The position numbers were made by a program, and so were the translations under genes. Below are positions 27,401 through 42,400 of a stretch of DNA of 64,000 bases, piece by piece; the first letter of the stretch is position 1; the number at the start of each line of letters is the position of its first letter. A model generated the notes under the pieces. It made no database searches and was not told where the DNA came from. It saw nothing but the letters and a program-made list of their open reading frames with translations. This DNA comes from Gnetum montanum (lineage: Eukaryota; Streptophyta; Gnetopsida; Gnetales; Gnetaceae), in NCBI GenBank assembly GCA_015680685.1, contig MNCI01030356.1, positions 351,571 to 415,570 on the forward strand. The letters are read 5' to 3'.

Positions 27401-30400
27401 TGTGCTGCCTCTGTTGGCGCAAATTACTGTTGTGGGGTTTTGGCTTTGGCGGGAAGCAATTTCAGCGATGGGGGTTACACCCAGTTTTGAGCCACCATGT
27501 GCGGGCTATCAGGAAAATCCTGTGCTTTGGAATATGATTTTGCAGGTGGGGTTGGTTGACCTCTTGCCTATTCCCTAGGGGGAGCCAGACCTTGAGGATG
27601 GCCCATTCTACACGAATTGGCAAGGGGACCACACACTTTTTCAGGGTGTGTGGATTATGCTGATTGAGGTGGCAATTGTGGAGGGTTTGGGGGTGTTGGT
27701 GGGGGGTGAAATGGTCCTTCCCATGGGCCATGATCTCCATGATGCTGAGGCTTTATTTTCTAGGTTGGTGTTGAAGATTGGAAGTGGTCAGGTTCCCAAA
27801 TCAACACTCCCATCGATTTGGTAGGATGTTGCCAAACTGGTTGACCGATTTTTTGTGCACTTTGGCAACGTTTGGAAGTTGTAGGGTGTGCATTTTAGTT
27901 TCTTAAAGTGCTTGAGGCTAGGGCTTGCAGTCAACCTACTGCGGTTCTTTTTGGTGATGCTTTGGTGCCAAAGATGGGGATGACATTCAAGGCTCATGTT
28001 GGCTTTGTGGTAGGCATCTCAGCCTTTCGTGCCTTTGTAGTCGAGGAGTGCTCTAGTTCGTGCTATGTATATGGGTGAAGGTGGTCCTGTTGCGCTCCAT
28101 TGGTAGTGGTGGATTTGACTAAGAAGTCTGATGATTAGGAGGTTGGAGTCGGGTCGTCGGAGTTGGATGGTGGGGAGGGATTGTTTGTGTCTGCACCTAA
28201 GGTTGTTGGTGGATCCGTGCCTTATGATCTTGATGCTATGTTGGTTAGTATGGTGGAGGAGGCATTGGATAGGGCTTAGGCAGAGGAAAGGGCACTTTGG
28301 AAAGGCAAGTGGAAGGCATAGGATGAGTTCCAATGGTAGTTGGAAATGGCTGAGTGCATCTACATAGAAGAGGTCAAGGAGGAGAGGTGATGATAGGACC
28401 TGGCTGAGGTGACAATGATGAATGAGTTGGAGGTGGAGCTTTGATAGTGTACTTGGGAGTAGCTCTAGGAAGAGGCTTGGGAGTAGGAGATCTAGGTGAG
28501 AGAGGATTGGGAGCATCATGAGTAGGAGGAGAGGGAGGCTACTTCGATCTAGCAGCAATAGGATTGGGCACATGAACATAATGTTAGATCTTGGCTTTGG
28601 GCAGGAAGGTGCACCTACGTGGTTATGAATATCGGCTGGAATACATCGTGGTAGGTGTTATGACATTACATTCGCCGTAAGGTGAGGGGAGCTCCACCTA
28701 GATGGGAAAGGGGATGAGGAGGAATGTGCAAGGAAAGCGGAAGCATTGAAAGAGTTTCAGCAAGCTGTTGCTTTTGTGGATACTGAGAGGCATAGGGCTC
28801 TTCTTGATGTTATCCACTGCCAAGAAAGGGCCATTTGCCGCTGTACAGGCTTTCTTTGCCATATGTAGGATGTGGGCTTGGGTTGCTATTTCTTTTGGTT
28901 GTTTTTCTTTGTTTGGTGTTGAGATCTGTGGGGTTGTCATGGGAGTTTTTTTGGATCAGGACACTGATTTTGTATCGCTTAGGAGGAATCTGAGTGTTTT
29001 TGGAGGGTTTCTTGGTTTTGGTATTAGGGGTGTAGAGGGGGGCAACAACCCCCTCATTTTGTGACTGTACAGGACACATGTAAATTTTGATTGCGATTAA
29101 CATAAAAGAAAAGCAGCTACTTGACCTACTATCACTTAAACCTTCTCCATTTTCTAAAAGTGATGTATTACTAAAGAAGTTTACTGATGGTAGCTTCATC
29201 CATTTTAGATAAAAAGAAAAGCAACGGATCGTAGTGCATGACCCTGGTTAAAGTTTAATTTTTGCAAACAACATAGACAGATGTGGTTTGTTGTTTTCCT
29301 AAACCTCCACCAGACTTTATATTAAACAGTTTAATTTTTCTCTACGATTGGCTTCATATAATAGTTGGGGATAAGAAGGTTAACAGTACTGACACATTTT
29401 ATCAATATTTAGATATGTTTTGTATTTCTTCAGGTTATATACTAAACAAACAAGCCTTCGTTTATCATTATTTTCTGAATTTTTCCTTGATATACCTGCA
29501 TGATAGGTCATAGGTGGTATATGAGGTGGGTATACTTATGAATGGTGTCTGCTTCATTGAAAAGCTTTGAGTGATGTGCAACTCAACCTTTTAGATCTAT
29601 GACTTATGATATTAAGTCTAAGTAAATATTTATGGGTAGTGTTGAACAGTGGCGATCAAATGCCCTTTTAGGACTTTTTAGGACAAGACCGATAAAAATA
29701 GATAATGCAACACATCCAATCATGGTATGGAGATGAATCCATTATTTGGTATTTTTTTGAGGTATTCCTAAAATGCTGCATGCTTCAAGTAACTCACACC
29801 AAGCAAATGAATTATATCACCTGGTTCCCAACTATGAAGTTAGTTAGGGTCCATAGGGCTTTTTAAATCATAATTCATGTGGGATTTATTTTATGTAATG
29901 CAAGTAAACACACGTTCTCAACAACCAATGTTCTTTGCTTTGGGGCATTTTCACTGCTCTTGAAAATGTGCAGATACACTCTCTTTTATGAAATGAGATA
30001 AACATAAAAGAGAACTAAAATATTTAAATAAAGATAATTGAAACACAATAATTTAGATACATTCTTGACATAAAAAGGGAGAAAAAATTATAGCAGAATT
30101 GGTAATTATTGCAATAAGCTATCTTTTGCTCTAATTACATTTGTAAAACAATACCTAGAAGGTATGAGTTCTATTTCTAAGACACCGAATCAGCCAATTA
30201 ACCACATTAGCAAATTGAAACATTTAAAGTGTTCCAAGCTTGATGAATAGAATCAGCTATTAGCGATGAAAAGAAAATTGTCTAGACTTCAGTGGGCTAG
30301 TTGGGATTTCACACTTTAGAGCTTGCAATGTTAAATTTAGCGAAGTTCTCTCAAAGACAATAAAGATTGTTGGGCTGGCATCCTGACATTTTATTTTATT

Positions 30401-33400
30401 TTCTGATGTTTTGATTCATAGTAGATTCAAAGAAGTCATGGAAATCACTCTGGAACTTGCATTGTGGCAAATTTGAGTTAATCCAAAAGGGAAAGGGGCA
30501 AGGAAGTCATAGGATTAGCAAAAGGTTATGGGAGGTCAACTCACTAGTAAGAGGCATACTTTATAGCTCTAAAAGACAACGATATAATCCAACAGTTATA
30601 ATATAATCCCTCATTCAGCATACGTTTACAAAACGTGAGGGTTTTAATTCCAAAATAATAGTAGAATGAGCTAAAAGGATCACAATGGTGAGGGAATAAA
30701 CTGATTGACTAAATATTTTTGCAGATCATATTCCTTCTGATTTATAGTGGTTTTTTAATTGGTTTTTTCGTGACAGACCTTTTCTGTAAATGTGATACAA
30801 GTTTTGAAGCAGAAAAAGCTAAGTTTTACTTCCTGTCCGTTTAAATTATTGTTTTATGTCTTTTGACTTTTATGACAGTCACACAACCTATTTAGAAGGA
30901 AGGATCTACTTATTGCAATTGATATGTTCACTGGAGTCTGTCCTCAACAGTGTCCTGCTGATACTCAGAATGGGAAGTTACAAACTAATTTTAGTTATAG
31001 GTAAGTTCTAAAAACCCTTTCATTTTTGCCTTTTTGTTTTGTACATGCTATCGGTAAGTATGTCTTTTGTCCTAGATCTTGGGCAGCTGTTAAAGATTAT
31101 TTTTAAATTACATTACAAATACCGGTGTTTGACCAGGTATATAACATATTTTAATATTATATTCGAGATACTCGGTGTTGACCAGGTATATAACATTTGT
31201 TCTTGGTTGTAGCTGGTGACTCTCACTCGGGATTTCAGCACACTATGTGTCTTCTTATGTTTGTCATGCCGAAAATTTAAGTGGGTGTTGTAGCGGCTTT
31301 TAGCCTAAGTTGATATACTAGTTATTCTAAGACATTTGGTCCAATACACGGAGAGTTATCAAGAATTGCAATCTGCAAAAGCAACCATTGTAAAATCACT
31401 AAAATATCATATTTTCGTTGGATTAAATATTGAAGAACTTTGAATAAGAGTAGCTTAGCTGATACTAATCCTACCTTTGAGAGCAGGTGGGATTCATTGA
31501 AAGATCAATTAACAACAAAAGAGATGATAGGGTGATAACCTTTTCTTTTAAAAGAAAGGGCGGGGTTTGTATAAAATGGCTTGTGTTACGCCCCAAATTG
31601 GAACCTGAACCAAAGGGGGTGAAAATTACAATTCTAACACCAGACTTGCTAAAATTCCATTATTATCATCATCCTAGCTTTGTCATAATAGACTTGGTAA
31701 TTTTTTAATGTTCAGAAATTTAAGTAATCAGTAACTTTATGCACAAAATGCTAAATAAAAAAAAAGAAAAAATGAAAAAAAGTGGAATAGAGAAGAATGA
31801 TTTTGAGCCATCCTACATAGAGCATTACATACAGCCAGGACCACAAATATAAGTAAGTCTACAAAGTCTGTAAACTATAAAGAAAATAGTAAAACATAAT
31901 GAATAACTCCATTGAGGTGTGCACTACATTGCTCCAACATTGCATTAAGATCCTTGTCAAGAAAATGCAACCTCTAATGCCATCACTTGTGGGAGTTCAA
32001 CAGGCTGGATTTGTCAAGGGAAGATCTATCTAGGATCAAATCTTGCTGCTTCATGAGATCATGCACTCGGTTTGTAGGGCAAAATTCCTAGGTATGTTCC
32101 TTAAGCTTGCTATTGTTAAAGCTTAGGATACCATCAACTTGGTTCCCTTACTGAGATCATGATAAGGAAAGGCTTCCATCCAAAAGTCGTTAACATGTGC
32201 ATCAACATCCAAGCAATGGGGGCTTTCTCCTTTGACATTAAAGGGAAGTTGTGGGGCTTTTCTTCCCCTTGGACCATCGTAGAGGATGATGCCTTGGACA
32301 AGTTTCGGATGGTTGAGCTTGTTGCCAAAATCAACAGGTCTTTGGTTGACTGAATGGTCTAATAGGTCAACCAACTTGAGAGGTCATGAAATTCAGTCGG
32401 AAGAAAAAGGAGCACTCTAAGGTCAACCAACCTAAATTGATGGAAAATTTAGAGTTGAGAAAAAGGAGTATTCTTAAGGTTGACCTTTCGATGGAAAAAT
32501 GACAAATAAAAAAGGTCAAAACACCAATAAGTGAACTAGATTTTGGTTGAAAAATTTGAAATGGGAGCAGGAGCAGGAGCAAGGGCAAGAGCGGGAAGTA
32601 GTATGGTTGGAGGTGCAGATGTCGACGAGGCCAGGAAGGTAGGTGCGGTGGCAGATGCTAGCATGGATGTAGAAAAGGCCGATGCCGGTGGGACGAATGT
32701 TGTGGAGGGCCTACTGAGGAACATTGTGGATGGCCCCACGATGGAGGAGATGGGGGGAAGCCTGTTGGCTAGCAACAAGAGTGGGCTAGTGGCATAGAGG
32801 CCTGTTCTAGGCAGGAAGGTCATATGAGGCTCCAAGTGTGATGTCCTCTCTCAGATGGTGGTGTGAGGATGATGGAGTTGAACTTGATAGGAAAATTCAT
32901 GTCAAGTGGGGCTAGACCTAGGTTGGATTTAGTTAAGAAATGGGCTCAGACTATGTGGGGTTTGACTGACATTGAGGTTTGCAGCCTCTTTGAGGACCTA
33001 CTATTTTTGTTTTTTGTTTTGGATTGTTGAGGACAGTGATAAAATCCTTGTTTTGGGGGGGGGGGGGGGNTGGGTTAGCATTGACACAGTGGAGGTTGGG
33101 GGCCCATAAAGACGAAGACCTCTTTGCTAGGGCACCGATGTGGGTGGAGCATGCTCACTCCATAATTAAATCACCCTCAATGCACTAAATCTAGATATTA
33201 TGCACAAATAAATTTATTTGCTAGAAAAACAAGAAAACTAGCTATCTTCAATTAAAATTATCAGAAGATTACAACAAGGTTCACACAACCCACAAGCATC
33301 CATAAACCTATCTCACTCAAATGATATTGCAGAGCATGAGGCTCTACAATCACACAATGGTTGTTCTCAATATAAGACACAATCAAGAGAAATCTCTCCC

Positions 33401-36400
33401 ACAACTTGGGATTGAGATCTCAACTCACAAGTGAGATACAAGAGAGTAGAACACATAGATCAACACACCACAAGCTGATCTTGGAGTTGCAATCACTTAT
33501 TGCACTTACCTAAGGTGCTCACCCAATCACTCTTGCTTAGTTCTCCTTGTATACAAACTCTCCTCCTCTCTGATAAATGAAGGCATACATCATTATAAAG
33601 ATTCAAAACCCTAGGAAGCTTTCTATTTTCCTCAGATGTTTCTCACACGGATTTGGAGTCTTTATGTTTTCCAATTGAAATGCCACATCAGAGCTTTTCT
33701 TCTTCGCCGACATAGGCATCTCTTGTTTCATGTAGACATCTCCTGTGAGAGTTTTGTTCTTAGGAGAGACATCTACTATTTTTGAAAGATGTCTTCTTTG
33801 GACTTGAGACGTCTTCACTTTAGGGGAGATGTCTTTGGAAAGACGTGTATCTTTTTGGGGAGACATCTTCTATGAAAGCCTCGCTCTCTAGAGAGATGTC
33901 TATTGTTTTTGGAAGATGTCTCTAGTAGACATCTTCTATGGACTAGAGACATCTTCATTTTAGGAATGATGTCTTTTTGTTTGCAGAGATGTCTTATCCT
34001 GAAGGTGCCAAAAATAAAAATGCTTATTTTGATGCTGGGAGCCTCTAGATGCCTCCCAAGAAGTCCCCATAGAACCTGGAACCTTGTAAACTCATCAAAA
34101 TAAGCTAAAAAAACCTCCAAACATGCCAAAACATCCAAAAATCTTCACCATAAAAATTCAATAGAAAAACACACACAAAAACTGGACACATGCGTCTAGT
34201 CTTCTCGAAGTGAGAAACCTGTGAAAACAACTTGTAGGACAAGCACAAGGGAATCGGAAGTGGTGTCCCTACACTAGTGGGTCAGGGCATTTGGCACCCC
34301 TGGGATATGTGGATGAAGGATTTTTTGGAAACCCTCATTAGGTTCTTTGTCGAGTTTATCACGTTTGACAAGTTCACGATCTCCATGGAGAGGATGGCAT
34401 TTGTGCGTTTATGTGTCTAGTGGTCACTCTTGGGTGAAGAAAGGATTCAGATAGAATATGAGAACCTTGAGGATACCAAGACTCCTTTGAGGAGTACGGA
34501 AAACAGATGTTTTGTTTGTGGGAAGGTAGGCCACTTGGCTGCTGCTTGTAGGGTCTAGCCCAAGGCTCAGTAGTTGACAAAAAAGGTGGAATCGGGATGG
34601 TACAAGATTGGTAAGAAAGGTCGTCTTGTCCCAAAGCCCGTGGGATTTGGAGAATACGAGGAGGTGTGGTGTGAGTCTCCAAAGGAAAAGGTGACCTCCC
34701 ACAAATTGGAGTTGGACTTGGTTGACAATGGTGGTGAGCTCCCACTGTTGGGGAGCTGGGTTTTTGCTGTACGGGGTTCATTGAAACCCTAGATGTAGGA
34801 GATCATGATGACTTGCAAAGAAAATATCAAAACTTTGTTTGGGGCCTTTCCGGTTTCACCAAGTATTGGGAAAACTGGTCGCCCCAACACGTTGGTTGCA
34901 AGAAGTAAGAAGACACAATTAGAGCTTGATTTGGAATGTTAATAGACCTTGAAAGAGGTCTACAAAAAATGGTCATTTGGTCGACCATGAAGATTTTGTC
35001 ATGGAATTGTAGAGTCTAGGGTACGCTCTATAAATGAAATACCTTGAAAGAGATTGTTCGGAGTGAAGGATGTGATGTGGCATGTCTATAGGAAACAAAA
35101 TTGCAACAGATAGAATCTTAGTTCTTACAGTGTGATGGCTGGCAAACACAAATGTTTCCTTACTAGGGCAAGGCAAGGGGGCTGACCATTCTGTCTTGAT
35201 TACCTGTCACGTTGGTCAAAGCGTCCACTTGGAGTATTATAGTCCTAGTTGTGCTAGAAGGTATCTAGCTCACAAATGTTTATGGAGCCCAAAATTGGGA
35301 GATTCATTTTCAAGAGCTCAGATGGGTGGCACAGGTGGTCTCTGATCAAAGACAGTGGGTTTTGATTGGAGACTTCAACCAAAGACTATTCCTGTGGGAG
35401 AAGTCTGGCAAGGACAATGTGAACCCTTTGGGGTGTTAGATGTTCCAGGCGTTCCTCGAGGAGCATGAGCTCATTGATATGGACATTGCGGACTGTAATT
35501 TCACATGGAGAAATAGGCATTGGGGCAAAGATCACATGTTGTCACGGATTGATCAGGTTTGAGTTAGTTCTAGGCTCATGCTAAAATTTGATATCCAGGT
35601 GTCTGGGAAGGAGAGATAGGCCTCAAACCACAGGTTGATTATTTGTCAGATACGCAAAGGCCAGTAGATGGCTTCTCGTCCATTTTGCTTTGAGCGGATG
35701 TGGTTATCTAAACCTTGGCTGCGGCCAATGGTAGTGGCAATTTGGGGGCTGCCAAATGCAGGAGCATCCCAAGGATTTCCTGAAATAGGGTCGACGTTAG
35801 CTCAAATAGCTGTTGTGTGGTAGAACTTTGGAAGACAAATTTAGCTTTAGTGCTTATCGAACTAGGTTATAGTAGTGGCTCAGAGAAATTTAGGTGCAAC
35901 AAGAGGAAGGTGTAGACTTGGCGGAAGAGGAGCAAACAGTCTTATGTGGGCTATAGGATCTATCGATGGAGGAAGAAACATACTGGAGGCAGTGTGCCAG
36001 AATAACATGGCTTCAGGAAGGGGACTGAAATGTGCGTTTTCTTTGCCATTGCCAAGGCATAGGGACAAGCAAAGAGAAGACTACAACTGGTATAGGGGGA
36101 TACTGCTCTAGTTGATGGCCATGATATTGTTGAGGTGGTTCATTAGTATTGGGCCACCATCTAGCGCAAGCAGTCAACACAGTTGCTTTCAATCTGGGTT
36201 AGGAAAGTCATTGGGGAGGTAGAGAATAGGGCGCTACTCAGGTCCTTCATGATGAGGTAGTTAGAAGATGCAATGGGGACCATGAAAACTAACAAAGCTC
36301 TAGGGCTAGATGGTTGGCTGATCAAATTCTTCAAAGAGTTTGTGGATATCATGGGAACATGTTGGAGGCCTTTAACCAGATGTTACATTGGGGGCAAGTT

Positions 36401-39400
36401 TAGAGAGAGATCAATTGTTCATGGATTGTTCTCATGCCCAAAGTGACTAATCTGACGTTGTTGGCGCAGTTTAGGCTCATTGGGGTTTGTAATACCTTGC
36501 TTCAACTATTTATGAAGATGCTTGTTCGTCATCTGGCCCCAATGATGCGTAAGCTGGTCAGGGGGCATTAGGCTGGTTTCATGCAAGGATGTTTTTTTGC
36601 AAGACTAGGTCATCCTCTTGCATGAAATTCTACACTTGTTGCATAGGACCAGATTCCTATGAATGTGTGTCAAGTTAGATATTACAAAGGTGTATGGTAT
36701 TGTTAGCTAGGAGGTGCTGAAGGATATCATGTTATGCAAAGGTTTTGACCACAAAATTGTGAACCTTTGTATCTAGTTAGAAGCTTTGGGGAGCTACTCC
36801 TTCGATATTGATGAACAGCTTTGGGGGTTTCCCAAATTGGAATGGGGGGTCCGGCAGGGAGACCTTCTTTCCTCACTCCTATTTATTATGGCGATGGACA
36901 CATTTCAAATTTACTATGAGTAGGAGGGGGTAAGAGGGCTTGAGGTTGCTGGTGTGGACTACCTTGCAGAACATTACGCGGATGATAGGATCCTTTTCTC
37001 ATGGGCAGCAATGTCACAGGTGCCTACAATTAATCACATGTTGGAGCAAATGGCCCAGGAGGTGGGTCTTGAAATCAACCAGGCCAAATTGGTGGTTCAC
37101 TTGGTGAACACAGACAAGCAAGTTAAGGGAAGGATTTATCAAGTTTTGGGTATCCTACTTGGCACTGTGCATGACTCGTTCTTGGGGATGCCAATTTTTG
37201 CCTAGCATCGCTGCCACACATGGTCGGCCCTGGTGCAAAAGCTTTAGCAATGAATAGATCACTAAATGAACCATTTCCTGTCTAGAAAGGGAAGATTGTG
37301 TTGGCCTCTTCTATCCTCATGGCGGCTGCTCGATTTACGGTGTCAATAGCATTCCCCCCAGCAGGGATTATCCAAAAGGTTGACCAGATTGTTTGAAAAT
37401 TTGTTTGGTCTAGGGGAAACGTGGGAGACAAGCTGCACCTTATGTGGTGGGACAATACAGCAAGGCCAAAGGAGGTTGGAGGTATTGGACTATTGCAATT
37501 CCAAGATGAGGTCAAGTTAGGGTTGTAGCGGCTGGTAAATCACCTTTTGGGATTGGAGGAGTCTCCTGCACAATCGGTGTGTGCCAAAAGTACTAGCAAT
37601 GGGAGGTTGGGATGAGAGGGTTGTTGCTGTGGCGAGCCATGTGCAAGCATATTGTAAATGCGAAGTATCCATCGACCCTCGAATGGAAGAACATCTGGAA
37701 GGGTAGGTTGCTAGAAAAGCTAAAAGTTTTTATTTGGCTTGTTAAACTAGTCGTGCTTCCATTGCAGAGTGTTCTTAGAGCGTGAGAGTTATGTATTGGT
37801 CCTCTCTACCCACTTTGTACAAATGCACTTGAAACTATCCATCATTTTCTTTACCATTGCCGCTACTCACGGGACACTTGGCTTGCGGTTGGGATCTCAC
37901 TGTTGGTCAACCTAAACGGTGATTCAAAAGCAACCATGGTGTTATGGCTTTTATGGAGAACAAGAAACAATTTAATCTTCTAGGCTCCGTGCCTTCTTTT
38001 GCCGACATTAGTTGCCATTGCTAGGGCTCCATTGTGGTGGTATTCTTTGGCTAATATGGGCTATTTGCTCTTGTTCGAGCCTTTTGTCACCACCTTCTAT
38101 GTGAATGTGCCATTGTGGAGATTGGTGGAGTGTGTGGGATGGGCTAAATCTTTGCCCAAGCTTGAAGGTGACCCTAAGCTCGTTGATAGCTCCTCATTTT
38201 CAAATTGGGTTGGAGATGAAACAATGTTTTGTAAGATGAAGATAATGCTCATGGAGTTGGTCTTGGTGGTCTCCTTAGGGGTCCCTGCGAAGGGGGAAAC
38301 TATCCCCCCAATACTGCGCAATCTGGAATATGCAAAAGGGTTTTTCAGGTAAGCAATACCAAAGCTGGTGAGCGGACATGTGCCTAAGTCTGTGCTGGTG
38401 CAAATTTGGTAGGAGGTGGCAGTGCTTATTGAGAGATTTGTGGTGCACTTCGACGGCTTGGCTAAGCTGCTAGGAATACATTTTGCGCTTATGCGTTGTG
38501 CACGGCATGGTTTGTCAGTTAATATGCCCTAGTACTTCCTTGAGGAGCTTTGGCAGAAGTGTCTTGGTTGGGAATTTGGTCTTATCCTAGAGTTGTGGAG
38601 GACCAGGACGTCGATGCCTCCATAGGTGCCGAGGTCGAAACCCAAGCTAGTGTACTCCAAAAGGTGTAATTGTTTTGTGATGATGGGGTTCACATCAAGG
38701 TTGGGGTTGGTGCAGATGCCCACGCCTGAGCCTTGGCAGGAGGTGGCATGGGAAATGGTTGGGCCATTGATGGATGAGGTGTGGTAGGGATGGCCTAATG
38801 TCGAGGGGTAGGAGTGGTACATGATAATGTATTCTCAAGCTGAGTTGCAAGCCCAAATCCAAAGGGCTGTGGAAGGAATACCATGTGGACCAAGGTGGAG
38901 GAAAGGGTTGTTTGGGAAGCTAGATGGGATGCACGGGAGGAGGATCTACAACAGGCTGCGGTGTGGCAGCGAGTTGAAATGGAAGAGGGAATTAACAAGC
39001 ATAGGTAGTTGTAGGAGGAATTGACCATTCATTACTTATCGATGAGTTGTGCATACAAATTCGGGCGGAGATGGAATAGGAGGGGTTGCCGTGGCTGGTA
39101 GTGGAGCGGGAGATGTAGACGATGTAGGAAAGGGATGGTATTGGTATTGTTCGGCTCTAGTTGCAGCTAAATAGTGCTCTCATTAGTAATGTGTACGCCT
39201 GGTTCGCTGGGCAAGAGGCCAAGGTAGGGTGGACCAGGGAAGCAACAGAGGGTAGGCCGCTTCTTGGGGGACATGACCTTGTGGGTGCTAAGGAACAAGG
39301 GGGTCCCTACTGCATAGTCTATGTGAGGATTGTAGGGGCTTTGAATGCACTAGTCTACAAAAGAGTATCTTGGTGGTCTAGGATTTGGGGGTTTTGGGCC

Positions 39401-42400
39401 TGTTTTGACATGGGTCTTTGGGGTGTCTGTGGGATTTATGGCTACACGCTTGACTCTTGGGATAGGGTTTTTGCCTCGGTGCTTTGGCATGGGCCTTTCT
39501 GGATTTCTGGGTATTTTTGGATGGGGCAGGGGTCCTGGTTGTTAGAGATTGCTGGGTTCTCTGTGGTTTCTGATCGCTAGTGGCATCTTTTGGCTTGCTT
39601 TGTAAATGCTTGGCAATTTAATAAATCCTGACATTTTTTGAACCAAAAAAAAAGAAGAAAAAAAGAAAAAAAAAAACACCAACAAGCCCCTCGAACATTG
39701 TGAGAAGAGCATAGTGTTAAGGAGCGAAGGCTGCCATTTGTTTCCAAGGGTCAAGCATTCATGTCAGGATGTCATAGCTCTCATGGTCATTATTGCATAA
39801 GTGGAGATGGATTGTTGAACTAAGATTGGTATTTTAGCAGCAACAAAGCAAATTAAAGTGGTGTGCAAGAAGTTCAGAAGAAAAATTGGTTGTGTAAGAC
39901 AGTGCCTAAAAACTGAAAGCCCTTAATGCATTTGAGTGCCCAAATTTCTGTATCTTTTGCATGATTCATGTATATACTGGATGCAATCTAATCTATTGAG
40001 AGATCCCAAAAGCATCATCTCATTTTCCATTGTTTTGAGGATTTTTGCCTTAAAATTCTGGTTGTAAGAAAGGGATACTGGAAACCCTTGAAACTAGTGT
40101 TTATTCTTCAAGGATTTGAAAATCGGAAGGGAACCCAAGGGTAGAAGAGATTGGATAGCTTTGCAAAGGGAACTAGGCCTAAGCTATATCACTATAAATC
40201 TTGGTGTGCATTGCTTGGTCTACTTTATTTATTGCATTTTATTTTGATCTTAATTTAAATGTGCTTTACTCCGATTTATTTAAACATTTGTAGGAATATA
40301 TTTTGGCTATTTTATCTTAGTAAGATTATGCAAATTTTTATCGAGACACCCTATTCAACACCACCTGACATTCGATCCACACTATCATGGATATTAGAAT
40401 TGTAGCATGTAGATATTCCACTTTATCATCCTTGTCACCTCCAATGTTTTGTTAGTAAAATCGAAGCCTTTTTTTTTTTGTATTTGTGCCTTATTTTTAC
40501 ATCTCTTTAAAACTCTCTCCTTCATAAGTTTTCAAGCTTGTTTTGAATTTATTATTTCATCTATATTTTTAATGCCGTATTTTTGTAGCTACAACTTTCC
40601 TTCATGGTACCACTCATGTTGCTAAGATTTTTAGAAGATCTCTTGCAAGATATTATTGCTATTTTTATTATTCAAATAGAATGTTAAGAATTGATACATT
40701 GCTTCAGTTTCCAGTGGAAACAAATTAGCTTCTAATACAAGTATTGTATATGAAACTTGAGGTGTTCTAATATAACTAGAGCTAGAGCTAAAAGTCCTTA
40801 CCAAATGATGGAGTTTTGGATGTATGCTTCTTGTTATGGATCTGTAGTTGGAATACAACAATGTTTTTCATTGCAGGATTTGTCTATAGTTTGTCACTAG
40901 TCTTAGGGTAAATTTGTATACCGTTTGTATTTCTTACATGATACTTGAAAGTGAATAGTCAACATTTTATGATGGAACTTGGATAATGGGGTTATGATGA
41001 AATCTGGATAATGGGGTGTATTTCTAGGTTGTTGGAGTAGATGACATTGCCAACATTATTAGTCACTATGATTTTTTTTAAAAAGTTTCTAGATGATTAT
41101 AAAATATGTCTAGATTCAATGAATCTTGGGTTAGCTTATAAGTGATCATATGTGATGTCTTAAGTGTTTGCCTTGGTTTAGAGGGGCTTCGGACTTGTTT
41201 TCAGTTCCTTGCCTTTGCAATATGACGTTCAATGTGCCTTTGGTTTTGTTTTTGTTACACTAATCTGTTGTGGTAATATTTATTTCTAATTGCATAATTT
41301 GTTATTGTTAATGAATCCTATCGTTCTAACACATGGTTGGTCACCTTAGAATATTTCTGTGATCTGTATTTTGGTACAAAGCATATACAAAATGACTATA
41401 GGACGGTACTGAGTTTCTTCTGCCTTGTACTTTCACTGCAAAAGTTACAACTCTCTAGCCATAAGTCATGTTTTATAATTAATAGTTGAGAATCATCATT
41501 GATTTACACAAGATGCTGAGTTAAATATGCTAGGTTGAGTTTGCTTAATATATTTAAGAAGCCAATTGTAACACCCCCTAACCTACATTAGGCTAGAAGG
41601 CATTACGTGGGAACACAATTTTATGCAAACACGCAGGTAGAGATATAAAACAACAGGACATGTACAGGCTAGAAAGAAATTAAATCGTAAGAAAACATTA
41701 CAAACACATCGAATAAACAGGTTTCAGAGGGTAAGAAAAGCACAACAAAATGTGAAATGATCCTCCAATAGAGCTTGATTGGGAAATTTACCTCTGCTGG
41801 TGCACACTTAAGAGTTGATCGGATCAAGTGGTGGATAGTGGTTTTATGGGTGGTTGTGGAGGTTGAGGTGAGGGCTCTACTAGATGACCTTACGGGAGGT
41901 CCCTGATTTTTTTAGCATCCATGTTTTAGTTGTCACCCAATGGCAACTTGGCACCTACAAAGAATCTAGGTTGTTTGACAAGGCTCTAGCGTGGATTCAG
42001 ATTTCTAGACTCCCATGGGAGTTCTGGTCCGATTCCTTCCTTTGGACCCTTGCTGGTTTTTGGGTGAATTTATCACTTTTGATAAGTTCACAGCATCATG
42101 AAAAAGGATGAGGTAAGCACATTTTTGCATTTGGAGGTCTCTTCAAAAATCAGAGATTCTACATGAGTTGTGGGTTAGTCGTGGGATGCAGAATGTTACT
42201 CATGGTGAGATCATGGGGAGGAAGAATATGACTGGTGGTGAGGTGATGGTCTGCAACAAACCTGAAAATGAAAAAGATATGAATTAGGAATGAAACCTAG
42301 ATGCAGATCAAGCAATGAGAAGGGCAAGGAAGACAGACAAACTGATATTTAGCCTCTTAAGACAGCTATTGAGGCATACGAACATCAATTACATCAGATT

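Larger units (their letters stand above)
19554..30878 (+). other. PHYLLO: PHYLLO intron 8 (11.3 kb)
   Basis: Carries LINE copies A2 (21743-23935) and A3 (25615-29109), and a G34 homopolymer at 24444-24477. The stretches 19554-21722, 23956-25596 and 29128-30878 are AT-rich and hold nothing I recognise. Confidence 0.75.
32560..34790 (+). pseudogene. LINE A4 ORF1, split by an insertion
   Basis: An Ala/Gly/Met-rich N-terminus ([18 protein letters not shown]) is followed by [20 protein letters not shown], typical of the DUF4283 domain of plant LINE ORF1. After the insertion it resumes [20 protein letters not shown] and [11 protein letters not shown]. The zinc knuckle [14 protein letters not shown] is encoded at 34508-34549. 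Confidence 0.75.
32532..39672 (+). mobile_element. LINE family A copy A4, near full length with an internal insertion
   Basis: Plus strand, A-rich tail from about 39646. Flanked by a 14-base target duplication with one mismatch (AAAACACCAATAAG at 32518-32531, AAAACACCAACAAG at 39673-39686). ORF1 starts near 32560 and is split by a 1.1-kb insertion (about 33151-34281). ORF2 starts at 34987 and runs to about 39300. Without the insertion it is about 6.0 kb, the same size as A1. Multiply broken. Confidence 0.85.

Noticed and set aside
31487-31708. 73-codon open frame after an AG, as an alternative ICS exon
   Set aside because: No ICS motif; the segment expected between exons 9 and 11 is explained by exon 10 at 42796.
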